NCBI RefSeq assembly: GCF_025128095.1
Contig: NZ_JAHLYT010000070.1
Span: 22,851 to 86,850, forward strand
Direction: 5' to 3'
Length of the DNA stretch: 64,000 nucleotides
Source: Synechococcus sp. CS-1328
Lineage (GTDB): Bacteria > Cyanobacteriota > Cyanobacteriia > PCC-6307 > Cyanobiaceae
Both the position numbers and the translations under genes were made by a program. How positions within the stretch are numbered: position 1 is the first letter of the stretch; every line of letters starts with the position of its first letter. Below are positions 36,079 to 45,086 of the stretch, piece by piece. Below the pieces are notes generated by a model. That model saw only the letters and a program-made list of their open reading frames with translations, made no database searches and was not told the origin of the DNA.

Positions 36079-37290
36079 TTAACGGCCTGATGGCCAGGCG
36101 CTGAACGGACGATCCAGCTGGCGGGTGCCCCGCGCCGGCAACCACAACTCCAGAACGGCACCCCCCTCGGGGTGGTTGCGGGCCTGCACCCGTCCGCCCT
36201 GGGTCACGGCGATCTGCTGCACGATCGACAGGCCCAGGCCACTGCCGGTCCGCTTGCTGCGCACCCGGGAAGGATCGCCGCGATAGAAGCGCTCGAACAG
36301 GTGGGTCAGATCCTGCTCGCTGAGGCCGGGGCCATGATCACGAACGCTCAGCAGCGTCCAGCCGCCGCTGCTGAGCAGGTCCACCTGCACGGCAGTGCCG
36401 TCAGGCGCATAGCGGATGGCGTTATCGAGCAGGTTGAGCAGGGCCCGATGCAACCGCGACCCATCGCCCCACACCACCGTCGGCGGCGGATCGTCCGCTT
36501 CCGGTCCCGGCTGCTGTTGCGGCGCCCGGAGCAGGACCAGCTCGATCCGCCGCTGTTCAGCCAGGGGGCGCAGACCTGCCCACACCTTCTCCACCAGGGA
36601 ACCCAGATCGACCGGATCACTGCGACCCGGATCTCCAGGCAGGGCATTTTCCAGCCGCGACAGCTCCAGCAGATCTCCCACCAACTGCTGCAAGCGCAGC
36701 AGCTCCCGCTGCAGCCGTTCCACCAGCACCGCATGGCGACTGTTCACCTGGGAAGCGAGGCTGTCCCCCACCAGGAGAAGGGCCGTGAGGGGGGTCTTGA
36801 GCTCATGGGCCACATCGCTGACCCAGCGCTCCTGCTGCTCCAGCTGAGCCTCGAGGGAGCGGCGCGTCTGCAGCAGCACCGCCACCCAGCCATCGTCGCC
36901 GGGGAGGGCATGCACTTCGAGATCCTCCTCACCGTGCTGCCATTCCAGCCGCTGAAGCCGCTGCTGGCTGCGGGCGCTGTCGATGGCGCTGCGCAGCTGC
37001 GGAGCACGGCAGAGAGCCTGGAGCGGCTCACCCCGGTGCAGACCACCCTGGGGCAACTGCAGCAAGCGCACCGCCCGCGGATTGATGGTACGGATCACAC
37101 CATCCCCATCCAGCAGCATCCAGCCCAGGGGTGCCGCCTCGATCCAACGCAGCAACTGGCGGCGGCCTGGGTGTTGCGGCGGTAAGGCGCGCCGTCGCCC
37201 CAGCCCCCGCCGCCGAGACCAACGCGCCAACCACAAGCCAGCGAGCAGACCCGCCGCCACTCCAAGCCCCAATCCCACCACACCTTTCAT
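36079..37290 (-). CDS. phoR: Phosphate-sensor histidine kinase PhoR-like
   Basis: A 403-residue membrane histidine kinase with one N-terminal membrane helix, a PAS-like region (EAAPLGWMLLDGDGVIRTIN, about 50-135), phosphoacceptor His152 (VAHELKTPLTALL), N-box (LLNLLDNAIRYAPDG), DHGPGL and GSGLGLSIV boxes. It directly follows phoB in the same direction (29 bp), the standard order phoB-phoR. It should control PhoB by phosphorylation under phosphate limitation. Confidence 0.93.
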   Translation of the reverse strand: MKGVVGLGLGVAAGLLAGLWLARWSRRRGLGRRRALPPQHPGRRQLLRWIEAAPLGWMLLDGDGVIRTINPRAVRLLQLPQGGLHRGEPLQALCRAPQLRSAIDSARSQQRLQRLEWQHGEEDLEVHALPGDDGWVAVLLQTRRSLEAQLEQQERWVSDVAHELKTPLTALLLVGDSLASQVNSRHAVLVERLQRELLRLQQLVGDLLELSRLENALPGDPGRSDPVDLGSLVEKVWAGLRPLAEQRRIELVLLRAPQQQPGPEADDPPPTVVWGDGSRLHRALLNLLDNAIRYAPDGTAVQVDLLSSGGWTLLSVRDHGPGLSEQDLTHLFERFYRGDPSRVRSKRTGSGLGLSIVQQIAVTQGGRVQARNHPEGGAVLELWLPARGTRQLDRPFSAWPSGR

Positions 37291-37319
37291 CTCACGGCCG
37301 CAAGCGGCCCCAGCACCCC

Positions 37320-38024
37320 TCAGCCGAAGCGATAACCGAAGCCACGCACCGTCTGGACATGCTGCGGCGCCGACGGGTCGTCTTCGATCTTCTCGCGCAG
37401 CCAGCGGATGTGGACATCCACGGTCTTGGGATCACCGAAATAATCGAATCCCCAGAGACGCTCCAGCAGTTTGTCGCGGCTCCAGACCCGGCGTGGATGC
37501 TGCATGAACAGCTCCAGCAACCGAAATTCGCGGCGGGAGAGATTCACCTCCAGCCCATCGCGTAGAACCCGGCATTCCTCCGGATAGAGGCAGAGATTGG
37601 CGTGCTGCAGCACCTGGCGCTCCTCCCGTTGCTGCAGGGTGCTGCGGCGCAGCAGGGCGCGGCAGCGGGCCACCAGCTCGCGCATGCCAAACGGTTTGAC
37701 GAGGTAGTCGTCGGCTCCCACCTCCAGGCCGAGCACCCGATCGGTTTCCGAATCGCGCGCACTCACCACCAGGATCGGGGTCTGGTTCTGCACCTGGCGC
37801 AGCTTGCGGCAGAGATCGAGGCCGCCGAGGCCCGGCAGCATCAGGTCCAGCACCACCAGGGCAAATCCATCACTCCCCTGCTGCGTCGCGTGGCCATGGA
37901 GCAGATCAAGGGCCTTGCGGCCATTGCTGCACCCCGTCACGGCGTAACCCTCCAGCGCCAGAGCCTCGCAGACAGTCTCGCGGATGGTGTCGTCATCCTC
38001 GACGACAAGAACAGAGGCAGGCAT
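37320..38024 (-). CDS. phoB: Phosphate response regulator PhoB-like
   Basis: OmpR-type regulator of 234 residues: receiver with acidic pocket (VVEDDD, about 8-12), phosphoacceptor Asp60 (VVLDLMLPG) and Lys110 (YLVKPFG), then a winged-helix DNA-binding domain (LSRREFRLLELFM, TVDVHIRWLREKIE, VRGFGYRFG). ATG 38024 (MPASVLVVEDDD) is chosen. It is followed by phoR and preceded by ptrA, also on the minus strand. Confidence 0.93.
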   Translation of the reverse strand: MPASVLVVEDDDTIRETVCEALALEGYAVTGCSNGRKALDLLHGHATQQGSDGFALVVLDLMLPGLGGLDLCRKLRQVQNQTPILVVSARDSETDRVLGLEVGADDYLVKPFGMRELVARCRALLRRSTLQQREERQVLQHANLCLYPEECRVLRDGLEVNLSRREFRLLELFMQHPRRVWSRDKLLERLWGFDYFGDPKTVDVHIRWLREKIEDDPSAPQHVQTVRGFGYRFG

Positions 38025-38119
38025 GCCTCCATTGTCCGTGATGGTGTCCGTGATCGCCTCCTGGTTCAGCAGAGTGATCGGCTCGATCTCACCTGGCAAT
38101 ACCCCAGCCAGAGTGGCTG

Positions 38120-38818
38120 TCATGGACGGCTCTTTCGGGAGGGGGTGAAGCCGATCACCAGACGACGCTCCTCGTCGATCTGCAGCCAGCCTTCGTCCCG
38201 CAGCACACCGAGGATGCGCGTCACCGTGACCCGGGTGGTGCTGAGGGCACTGGCGAGATCCTGGTGGGTGAGGCGCAGGTTGAGGCGCAGCCCCTGGGGA
38301 CAGGGCTGGCCATACTGCTCAGCCAGCAGCTCAAGAAAGCCGCGCAGCCGCTCCTCGATCCGACGCAGACCCAGCAGGGCGAGCATGGATTCACTCTGGC
38401 GCTGACGAGCAGCCACGGCCCGCAACATGGCCGTGGCCAACTGCGGATCGTTCTGGATGTCCTGGCAGGTGAAGCAGAGCAGATCCGTGTCCGTCAGCGT
38501 GATCGCCTGGAAGGCCTGCACATCGGTGAGTGGCTCTCCGAAGGGTTCATTCGGACCGGCCAGACCGAGCAACAACTCATCGCCGTGAATCGACACCGCG
38601 CCGAGTTTGACCATGCCCCGCACCACGAGCCAGATGGTGTGACGCAGCAGCGGCACACTGCTGCCGGCAGCGAGATGAACCAGGCTGCGTTTCTGATAGC
38701 ACTCCTCCAGCACAGCCCGGAAGCCATCGCTGCGGCCTGCTTCCGGGGAAGGGGTGAACACCATGGGGAGTGCCAGACGGCGGTTTGCACGCGACTGTAT
38801 GGAGGACGACACGCTCAC
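38120..38818 (-). CDS. ptrA: PtrA-like CRP/FNR-family regulator
   Basis: A 232-residue CRP/FNR-type protein: cyclic-nucleotide-binding-like fold (ECYQKRSLVHLAAGSSVPLL, WLVVRGMVKLG) and a C-terminal helix-turn-helix (LRLTHQDLASALSTTRVTVTRIL). Genes of this type beside phoB, phoR and pstS are known as ptrA in marine Synechococcus and Prochlorococcus, where it acts downstream of PhoBR. The typical residues binding cAMP are not evident. The stop is about 95 bp before phoB's preferred start. Confidence 0.82.
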   Translation of the reverse strand: MSVSSSIQSRANRRLALPMVFTPSPEAGRSDGFRAVLEECYQKRSLVHLAAGSSVPLLRHTIWLVVRGMVKLGAVSIHGDELLLGLAGPNEPFGEPLTDVQAFQAITLTDTDLLCFTCQDIQNDPQLATAMLRAVAARQRQSESMLALLGLRRIEERLRGFLELLAEQYGQPCPQGLRLNLRLTHQDLASALSTTRVTVTRILGVLRDEGWLQIDEERRLVIGFTPSRKSRP

Positions 38819-38841
38819 AGCACCAAGATGAGGTAGTGCCT

Positions 38842-38860
38842 TGATTAAGTCGAGCCTAAG
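38842..38860 (-). promoter_or_regulatory. Candidate Pho-box-like repeat ahead of ptrA
   Basis: On the minus strand CTTAGGCT, three bases, then CTTAATCA lie 24 bp from the ptrA start. Cyanobacterial Pho boxes are 8-bp units similar to CTTAACCT with three-base spacing. The unit length and spacing fit; the second halves of the units do not match well, so the call is tentative. Confidence 0.35.
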
Positions 38861-38905
38861 AGCGTCCAGCCAGAGCTTTCAGGTCAGCCAGACGCTCCGG
38901 AGCAT

Positions 38906-39922
38906 TCAGCTGCGGATCTTGGCCACTTCAGCGCGAGCCCTGGTCAGCACCTCACCGGTGAGCGGCACATAGCCAAGCTCAGCCGCCTGCTTCTGCGGCG
39001 CCTCCCCCAGCGACCAGTCGAGGAAATTGCGCACCGCCTCGGCCTTCTTGTCGCCATAGCCAGTCTCGTAGGCCAGGATCCAGGTGAAGGCCACGATCGG
39101 GAAGCTCTCAGCCCCGGCGGGGTTGCAGTCTTCTCCACCAAGCTTGTCGTTGAGGACGACACTGTTGAGCGCCGCGGCACCACTGGCGACGGTGGCGGTC
39201 ACAAACTTGCCGTCTTTGTTCTGCAGCGCCACCGGACGCAGCGGGTCCTTCACATAGGCAAGGTTCACATAGCCGATCGAACCCGGGGTGTTCGACAGCA
39301 GGCCCGCCACTCCTTCGTTGCCCTTGGCACCAATGCCCACGGGCCAATTCACACTCTTGCCCTTGCCCACACTCTTGTTCCACTCAGGCGAGAAACAGGC
39401 CAGGGAATTGGTGAAGGCATAGGTGGTGCCGGAGCCATCGGATCGATGGGCCACCGTGATCGGCTTGGACGGACATCCCAGGTCCTTCCAGTCTTTGATC
39501 TTGCCTAGAAAGATATCGGCGAGTTGGGCCTGGGTGAGTTTCAGATCGGGACAATCGGCATTGTTGTAAGCCGGCGTCACCGTGCCGCCCAACATCGGGA
39601 TCTGCACAGCACCCCGCTGTCCCGCTAAGCCTGCCTTGAAATCTTCATCGCTGAGTTGCTCATCACTGGCGCCAAAGTCCACCGTACCGGCGGCAAACTG
39701 ACGCACGCCAGCGCCTGACCCCACCGACTGGTAATTCACCTGATTGCCGGTTGCTGCCGCATAGTCACTGCTCCAGCGTTGATAGGCCGCCGCAGGAAAC
39801 GTCGCCCCTGCGCCACTGATGGTGGAGCTGCCTCCGCCGCCGCAGCCGGTCAGACCGATGGCCGTGAGGGTCGCCGCCGCCGCAATGGCGCGAGGGCGAA
39901 GGAGGAAGTTGCGAAGAGCCAT
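38906..39922 (-). CDS. pstS: Phosphate-binding PstS, lipoprotein form
   Basis: High-affinity periplasmic phosphate receptor of the Pst ABC transporter. The 338-residue precursor starts at ATG 39922 (MALRNFLLRPRAI) and has a lipobox (IGLTGC), then a Gly/Ser stretch. Typical pocket motifs are GAGATFPAAAYQRW, GSGAGVRQFAAGTVDFGASDE, and SDGSGTTYAFTNSL. The upstream frame to 40084 crosses the previous gene's terminator and is not used. No pstCAB genes are in the window. Confidence 0.95.
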   Translation of the reverse strand: MALRNFLLRPRAIAAAATLTAIGLTGCGGGGSSTISGAGATFPAAAYQRWSSDYAAATGNQVNYQSVGSGAGVRQFAAGTVDFGASDEQLSDEDFKAGLAGQRGAVQIPMLGGTVTPAYNNADCPDLKLTQAQLADIFLGKIKDWKDLGCPSKPITVAHRSDGSGTTYAFTNSLACFSPEWNKSVGKGKSVNWPVGIGAKGNEGVAGLLSNTPGSIGYVNLAYVKDPLRPVALQNKDGKFVTATVASGAAALNSVVLNDKLGGEDCNPAGAESFPIVAFTWILAYETGYGDKKAEAVRNFLDWSLGEAPQKQAAELGYVPLTGEVLTRARAEVAKIRS

Positions 39923-40055
39923 GGACAACCAGGAGAGGTGGTAAGAATTGGATCGTAGACAGGCTGCCCAGGAGCGACCATTCAGGGCGGAAACCCCATG
40001 GACCCGGGACCATGGAAGCTCCCATGGCGCCGGATCCAAGGATGTAGAAAAGAGC

Positions 40056-40095
40056 GGCCTGAAACGGGCACCAAAGCCTGGCACCGGTTCAGGCC
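40056..40095 (-). terminator. Terminator after the second pstS
   Basis: GGCCTGAAACGG (40056-40067) pairs with CCGGTTCAGGCC (40084-40095) over 12 bases with one mismatch. On the transcribed minus strand the stem is followed within three bases by CTTTTC. It separates the two pstS genes into different transcripts. Confidence 0.7.
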
Positions 40096-40103
40096 ACAGG
40101 GCT

Positions 40104-41084
40104 TCACTTGCCGATACGAGCCACCGCCTTGCGGGAGGCCGCCAGGATGTTGCCTTTGAGCGGAACGTAGCCGAGGTTATCGGCCTGATCCTGGGCAGCG
40201 GGGCTGAGCAGGAAGTTCATCGCCTTCTGGATCGAGGCGGCTTTGGCGCCGTTCCCTTTCTGATAGGCAAGGATCCAGGTGAGTGTCGAAATCGGGTAGC
40301 TGGCGGCACCGGCGGGGTTGGGATCCTCACCGGCCAGGTTGCCGTCCAGGCGGATGCTGTTCAATGCAGCAGCGCCACTGGCCAGATTAGGCATCACAAA
40401 CTTGCCTGCCTTGTTCTGCAGAGCCGCTGCCTTGATCTTGCCCTTGACAAAGGCCTGATTCAGATAGCCGATCGAGCCACTGGTGTTCCCGATCACACCA
40501 GCCACACCTTCATTCCCCTTGCCACCAACACCGACCGGCCAGTTGACGGTCTTTCCTTCACCAACCTTGCTCTTCCAAGTGGGGGAAAAGGCCGAAAGGG
40601 AATTGGTGAAGGCAAACGTGGTGCCGGAACCGTCGGAGCGGTGCACCACTTTGATCGGGCCCTTACCGCACTTGAGTTGATCCCAGGTTTTGATGGTACC
40701 CAGGAAAATATCCGCAGCCTGTTTCTGCGTGAGCTTCAGATTCGCGCAATCAGGCTTGTTGTAGGCGATGGCGATCGTGCCTCCCACGGTGGGGAACTGA
40801 ACCACCCCGCGCGACACCTTGGCGGCTTCAGCGGCTTGAATGGGTTCATCGGTGGCGCCAAAATCCACGGTGCCGGCAACGAACTGACGCACACCCGCGC
40901 CTGAACCCACAGCTTGGTAGTTGACGCGCGTCCCGGTCTTCGCCAGCCCGTCAAAGGCACGCAGGTAGAAGGGAGCAGGGAAGGTGGCACCGGCCCCATT
41001 GAGGGCGGACTGGGCGGATGCTGCGGCTCCGGCGCCGAGCGCTGCCAGGGTTCCGAAGATCAGGGCCTTCTTGACGAAGGTCAT
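40104..41084 (-). CDS. pstS: Phosphate-binding PstS, secreted form
   Basis: Second phosphate receptor, 326 residues. Unlike its neighbour it has a normal Sec signal (KKALIFGTLAALGAGAAASAQS, cleavage probably after AxA) and no Cys at the cleavage site, so it should be soluble in the periplasm. Binding motifs are GAGATFPAPFYLRAF, GSGAGVRQFVAGTVDFGATDE and SDGSGTTFAFTNSL. The two proteins are clearly similar and likely arose by duplication. A Pho-box-like repeat is about 55 bp upstream. Confidence 0.94.
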   Translation of the reverse strand: MTFVKKALIFGTLAALGAGAAASAQSALNGAGATFPAPFYLRAFDGLAKTGTRVNYQAVGSGAGVRQFVAGTVDFGATDEPIQAAEAAKVSRGVVQFPTVGGTIAIAYNKPDCANLKLTQKQAADIFLGTIKTWDQLKCGKGPIKVVHRSDGSGTTFAFTNSLSAFSPTWKSKVGEGKTVNWPVGVGGKGNEGVAGVIGNTSGSIGYLNQAFVKGKIKAAALQNKAGKFVMPNLASGAAALNSIRLDGNLAGEDPNPAGAASYPISTLTWILAYQKGNGAKAASIQKAMNFLLSPAAQDQADNLGYVPLKGNILAASRKAVARIGK

Positions 41085-41137
41085 TGAATAGCCATGGAGT
41101 GGAGCCCATCCTGATTAGCAACCCTCCGTGACCCCAG

Positions 41138-41156
41138 TCGTTATTGCAGGGTTAAG
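41138..41156 (-). promoter_or_regulatory. Candidate Pho-box-like repeat ahead of the second pstS
   Basis: On the minus strand CTTAACCC, three bases (TGC), then AATAACGA. The first unit matches the cyanobacterial Pho-box unit CTTAACCT in seven of eight positions; the second is degenerate. It is 54 bp upstream of the start codon. Confidence 0.4.
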
Positions 41157-41221
41157 ACATGGCAGCGCGGTAGTCTGCACGACAGCCTGCGCATCAACTT
41201 GCGCGACATCAGACCAGGGAT

Positions 41222-42331
41222 TCACCGACGCGGCGTCGTCCAGTCTTCAAACCAGCCACGGCGCCATAGCCACGAGACCTGGAGCACAGCAATTGTCCCC
41301 ATCAAAAGAAGCACAGCAAGATAACCATAGCGCCAGTGAAGCTCTGGCATCACATCAAAGTTCATGCCATAGATTCCTGCAATAAAGGTGAGCGGAGCAA
41401 AGACACTGGCAAGAATTGTGAGCGTTTTCATCACCTGGTTCATGCGATTCCCGATACTGGCGGCATAGGCCTGCGTGATCGCATCACACTGAGCCCGCAG
41501 CGATTCACACTGATCAAACAACAGCTCCACCAGGTCGGCCATCTCCTGAAATCCACCCAGGGCTTCCGGGCCCAGCAGCTGCTGGCGCTGGCGCAGCAGG
41601 GAGCGGATCTGGTGGCGCAACGGCCAGATCTGGCTGCGAATCGTGCGCACGCCGCTGCGGAACTGGGTGGTGCGTCCCAAGACCGTCGGCTTGGGTTGGC
41701 GCAGGGCCGCAGCCTCCAGATCATCGAGACGGTTGGCGATGCTTTCCAGCATCGGGAACAGATCATCGAGCAGGTCATCGATCAGAAAATGCAGCAGATC
41801 ATCCAGATCGCGATGCTCTACCGCGCCCGCACGCGAGATCAACCAATCGGTGAGATCGGTAAAGGGTTCACCGCTGCTGGCTTCTTCAAGCGTGACCAGC
41901 AGATCCGGCAACAGCAGCAGTCCCACCTGTTCACTGACCAGATGGGCTGGATCCCTGGCGAATCCCAGCCGGTGCAGCACCACCAGCACCGCCTCGCCAA
42001 AGGAATCGACCCTGGGACGCTGGGGCACGTCCAACAGGGGAGGCAGCAGCTCCGCCGGCACGTCGAGGGTCGCCAGAAAGGCTTCAATGCGACGGCGATC
42101 CCTCAGCCCACTGATCCGCAACCACACCGGCAACTGCCGCTGGCGTGCCACATCCAGCAAGCTGTCGCCGCCTGTCTGAACCTGACGGAGCACCGGCCCC
42201 TCAGGCAGAAAGACAACGGCGGAAAAGCTGGTGGGCCGTTGACCGCCATGCACATAGAGATGGCTGGGCAGATTGGCCGGCCTCTCCTCGAGACGCTGGG
42301 AGGTCAGAGCTCCAGGCGTGAGACGCAGCAC
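41222..42331 (-). CDS. corA: CorA-type magnesium/cobalt transporter
   Basis: A 369-residue CorA protein: long soluble N-terminal funnel domain, stalk helix, then two membrane helices with the family motif YGMNFDVMPE between them (IAGIYGMNFDV) and a basic C-terminus. It carries Mg2+ (or Co2+) into the cell. A role beside phosphate and polyphosphate genes could be counter-ion supply, an inference only. Confidence 0.93.
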   Translation of the reverse strand: MLRLTPGALTSQRLEERPANLPSHLYVHGGQRPTSFSAVVFLPEGPVLRQVQTGGDSLLDVARQRQLPVWLRISGLRDRRRIEAFLATLDVPAELLPPLLDVPQRPRVDSFGEAVLVVLHRLGFARDPAHLVSEQVGLLLLPDLLVTLEEASSGEPFTDLTDWLISRAGAVEHRDLDDLLHFLIDDLLDDLFPMLESIANRLDDLEAAALRQPKPTVLGRTTQFRSGVRTIRSQIWPLRHQIRSLLRQRQQLLGPEALGGFQEMADLVELLFDQCESLRAQCDAITQAYAASIGNRMNQVMKTLTILASVFAPLTFIAGIYGMNFDVMPELHWRYGYLAVLLLMGTIAVLQVSWLWRRGWFEDWTTPRR

Positions 42332-42513
42332 CGTTCCTCCGGAGTGAGCCAGGCATGGAACACCATCCCCCCGCTAAGGAGGGCAGCCTGCAGAAGCAGA
42401 CAGATCCCCACCGGTTTTAGCCAGGGTCGCTGCAGCAATGCCATGGCGTTCACAGCGGATTCACTCGCCCCATTCCAGGGGCCCTGGAGCCATAGGGCGG
42501 TGCCGTGGATCAC
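42304..42513 (-). CDS. Possible small membrane protein upstream of corA
   Basis: An open frame of 69 residues beginning at GTG 42513, with one hydrophobic stretch (KPVGICLLLQAALLSGGMVF). It overlaps the corA start by 28 bp. There is no family and no good ribosome site; it may be spurious. It is kept because the codon pattern is acceptable and no other gene explains 42332-42638. Confidence 0.25.
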   Translation of the reverse strand: MIHGTALWLQGPWNGASESAVNAMALLQRPWLKPVGICLLLQAALLSGGMVFHAWLTPEERCCVSRLEL

Positions 42514-42638
42514 AGCCAGCTGGCGCGGCGAATCACCACGTCATACCGCCACCATCGGACCCACCAGAAAGCTTGACCCAGGCTTAACCAGCACGGCTGA
42601 ACCCGCCTGACTACGTTGGATGGATCGGTTCTTGATGG

Positions 42639-42929
42639 ATGACCTTGGGCGACGAACGCTCTGACCTGGCCCGTTCCAGCCCAGGGCGGCCTTCGGACGG
42701 AACCCGCTCACCGATGGAAGCCCATGGGGGCTATCGAGGGCTGGGCTGGTCTCCGGAGAGGCTGGTGTTTCATCAGAATCTTGAATCCTTTGCCGAGAGG
42801 GTTGGCCTGATCGTGGGACTGCAGGGCAACGGCAAGATCTCCCAGGAGCAGGCCTATGCCGAAATCCGAGAGATCTGGAAAGAACTGCGCTACAGCAAAG
42901 ACGCCTTACTGGATACGAAAGATCCATGA
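42639..42929 (+). CDS. DUF7219-like small protein
   Basis: A 96-residue protein. The last 65 residues (YRGLGWSPERLVFHQNLESF, VGLIVGLQGNGKISQEQAYAE, IREIWKELRYSKDALL) resemble DUF7219, a small cyanobacterial family with F-T-P-E-x-L-x-F-N-x-N-L-Q-E-F and a K-x-x-x-K-x-L end. The first 25 residues may not be translated; ATG 42714 (MEAHGGYRGL) is possible. Its stop overlaps the next start (ATGA at 42926), a sign of coupling. Confidence 0.6.
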   Translation: MTLGDERSDLARSSPGRPSDGTRSPMEAHGGYRGLGWSPERLVFHQNLESFAERVGLIVGLQGNGKISQEQAYAEIREIWKELRYSKDALLDTKDP

Positions 42930-44017
42930 TTCTGGCGGCTCCAGTGGCAGCGCCACTCGCGCCACCTGCCGATCTCCCCTGCCCGCTCTCCGCAGGCTGG
43001 CAACTGCTTCATACCCAGGCCATGCCCCGTCGTGGAGCTGCTGGAGAGCCGCTTGGAGGCTTTTCTGCGGCGGTGTACGAACCTGAAGCCGATCAACTCT
43101 GGCTGCTCAGCGATACACCCCGCGGCCAGCTGCTCGGCTGGCGGGGCCTTCGCCAGACCCTGAGTCGCTCCAATCCGATTGGCAATAACCAGAAGGACGA
43201 ACCGCAGCCCCTGCAGCTGTTTGCCACGATCCCGTTGCAGGGCAGCGCCATGGATGGCGAAGGGCTGGTGCTGCAGGGCTCTGACGCCTGGGTGGCCAGT
43301 GAAGGGCGCCTGACCCCAGCACGACCGGCCCAGTTGCTGCGCTTTGATCGCCACTCCGGGGCGCTCAAGCAGGCCCTGCCACTGCCTCTGGACTGGCAAC
43401 TGCGGCCCCGATCGGGCCTGGCTCCAAACGGCGGACCGGAATCCCTCACCCTGCTGCCTTCCGGCTCAGCAACGCCGCATCCAACCCTGCGGCTGCTGAT
43501 GGCGACAGAACAGGTGCTGCTGCAGGATTCAGCCCGCGAGCGACGCACCTTGCTCTGGTCCGTACCGGCCGGGGCAGCTGGAATCACCAGCCGGGCGCTG
43601 CCCGCCCTGCCGGCGCCAGGCGATGGCAAGGCCTGGGGGCTCACCGATCTACTGGCCTTGTCGGGTCCACCGGACACGATCCCCACCCTGGCCCTGTGGC
43701 GATCCTTCACCCCTTCAGGCTCCTGGCGCGCCGAACTCAGCGTTGCCGTGCTCGAACAGGGAGGCTGGCGCGAAAGGGCCCGCTGGAACCTGCTCAGCAC
43801 CGGGCTTCCAGCCGACAACTGGGAAGGGCTGGCCCGGGGGCCGTCCCTGGCGGATGGGCGCTCCAGCTACGTGCTGGTGAGCGACGACAACTTCAACCCC
43901 TTCCAGCAGAGTCTTCTGGCGGTGATCGCACCACGGCATCAGCCGGGTTGCACGAACCAGGCAGCCAGGGCAACCCTCAAGGCAGCGCAGAAGGCCAGGC
44001 AAGCTCCCCAGCCCTAA
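42926..44017 (+). CDS. Esterase-like/phytase-type beta-propeller protein
   Basis: A 363-residue protein matching the esterase-like activity of phytase family (PF13449): SAGWQLLHTQAMPRRG, LGGFSAAVYEPEADQLWLLSD, QGSAMDGEGLVLQGSDAWVA, and ENWEGLARGPSLADGRSSYV-type repeats, with a C-terminal DNFNPFQQS motif. A short N-terminal hydrophobic segment may direct export. Such proteins may release phosphate from organic phosphates, consistent with the neighbouring phosphate genes. It is translationally coupled to the DUF7219-like gene. Confidence 0.85.
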   Translation: MILAAPVAAPLAPPADLPCPLSAGWQLLHTQAMPRRGAAGEPLGGFSAAVYEPEADQLWLLSDTPRGQLLGWRGLRQTLSRSNPIGNNQKDEPQPLQLFATIPLQGSAMDGEGLVLQGSDAWVASEGRLTPARPAQLLRFDRHSGALKQALPLPLDWQLRPRSGLAPNGGPESLTLLPSGSATPHPTLRLLMATEQVLLQDSARERRTLLWSVPAGAAGITSRALPALPAPGDGKAWGLTDLLALSGPPDTIPTLALWRSFTPSGSWRAELSVAVLEQGGWRERARWNLLSTGLPADNWEGLARGPSLADGRSSYVLVSDDNFNPFQQSLLAVIAPRHQPGCTNQAARATLKAAQKARQAPQP

Positions 44018-44090
44018 GGTCAGTGGAGGGGCAAGCCAAGCCATAACCAAGCCTGAACGTCTGATTGACCACGTGCTGACAGGTTGAACC

Positions 44091-45086
44091 ATGAGCGACA
44101 TCACCGTACTGATCACCCTTGGAGACATCCAGACCAGGGCCACCTCCCCCCGCTGTGGCGACTATGTAGCCGAACTGATTCAGAAGCAGACCCGACGGAT
44201 TGGCAAACTCCATCCCGACGTTCTGGCGGATCAGGACCCCGAAGCCCTGCACCAGCTACGGGTGACACTGCGCCGTCTGCGCACGGTGCTGACTCAATTC
44301 GGGCCAGCCTTGAAACTTCCCGATGGCGTCAGCGAGCAGCGCCTGGCCCGCGTCACGCGTCAGACCGGTCTGACCAGGGATCTGGACGTGCTCAGGCAGC
44401 GGCTGGAGATTGATCTGTTTCCGGCTCTGCCGATCAGCGCCGATGGTGAGGAATCCGGTGGCAACGGATCCGATCCTGAGGCCAGGACAAAGGCCCTGAA
44501 GCGGCTGCTCAAAGAGCTCGCACGCAACCGCCGTCAAGCGTTTGAGGGGTTGGAAAAGGCCCTGCAGGATGGTCACTATCTGAAAATGCTGGCGCGGCTG
44601 AGCAAGTGGCTGAAAAAGCCAGACTTCACCATTCTGGGTCAACAGCCCATCGGCGACTGGCTGGTCGAGTGGCAGGGATCCCTCAGCAGCGGGTTGTTTC
44701 TGCATGCCGGTTGGCAAGAAGCCCATCCACGCGCCAAGTCGTTACACGAGCTCAGAAAGCGGATCAAGGAGGCGCGCTACTCGCTCGAAAATCTCGAGCC
44801 CTTTCTGCCGAGCTGCGGCCACCACTGGATCGAGCAGTTGAAGCACGCCCAGGAGAGCCTCGGTGAGCTCCATGATCTGCAGGTTCTGGCCGATGCGATC
44901 GCCGAACAGGACCTGCGGCCACGGCTGGCTGAACTGCCCGAGCTGGAGCGGGCTATCCAGCATCAGCTGGGTCGCACCTGGGAAGATTGGCAAAGGCTCG
45001 CCAGTCGCCTCAAGGCCAGGGAGCAGCGCTGGGACTACCAGGGCCTGTTCCTCCCAGCCTGCACCGGAGCCAGCAGTGAAACCTGA
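44091..45086 (+). CDS. CHAD domain protein
   Basis: A 331-residue helical protein with the CHAD hallmark: conserved His and Arg/Lys in helices (ALHQLRVTLRRLRTVLTQF; SLHELRKRIKEARYSLENL) and R-x-x-R-D-x-D-V (TGLTRDLDVLRQRL). CHAD domains bind polyphosphate. The start is ATG 44091. It is 73 bp from the phytase-type gene on the same strand and overlaps the next small gene by 11 bp. This supports a polyphosphate role for the block. Confidence 0.92.
   Translation: MSDITVLITLGDIQTRATSPRCGDYVAELIQKQTRRIGKLHPDVLADQDPEALHQLRVTLRRLRTVLTQFGPALKLPDGVSEQRLARVTRQTGLTRDLDVLRQRLEIDLFPALPISADGEESGGNGSDPEARTKALKRLLKELARNRRQAFEGLEKALQDGHYLKMLARLSKWLKKPDFTILGQQPIGDWLVEWQGSLSSGLFLHAGWQEAHPRAKSLHELRKRIKEARYSLENLEPFLPSCGHHWIEQLKHAQESLGELHDLQVLADAIAEQDLRPRLAELPELERAIQHQLGRTWEDWQRLASRLKAREQRWDYQGLFLPACTGASSET

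Noticed and set aside
39923..40084. N-terminal extension of the first pstS
   Set aside because: Covers the terminator of the other pstS and lacks a signal-like start; ATG 39922 with lipobox fits better.
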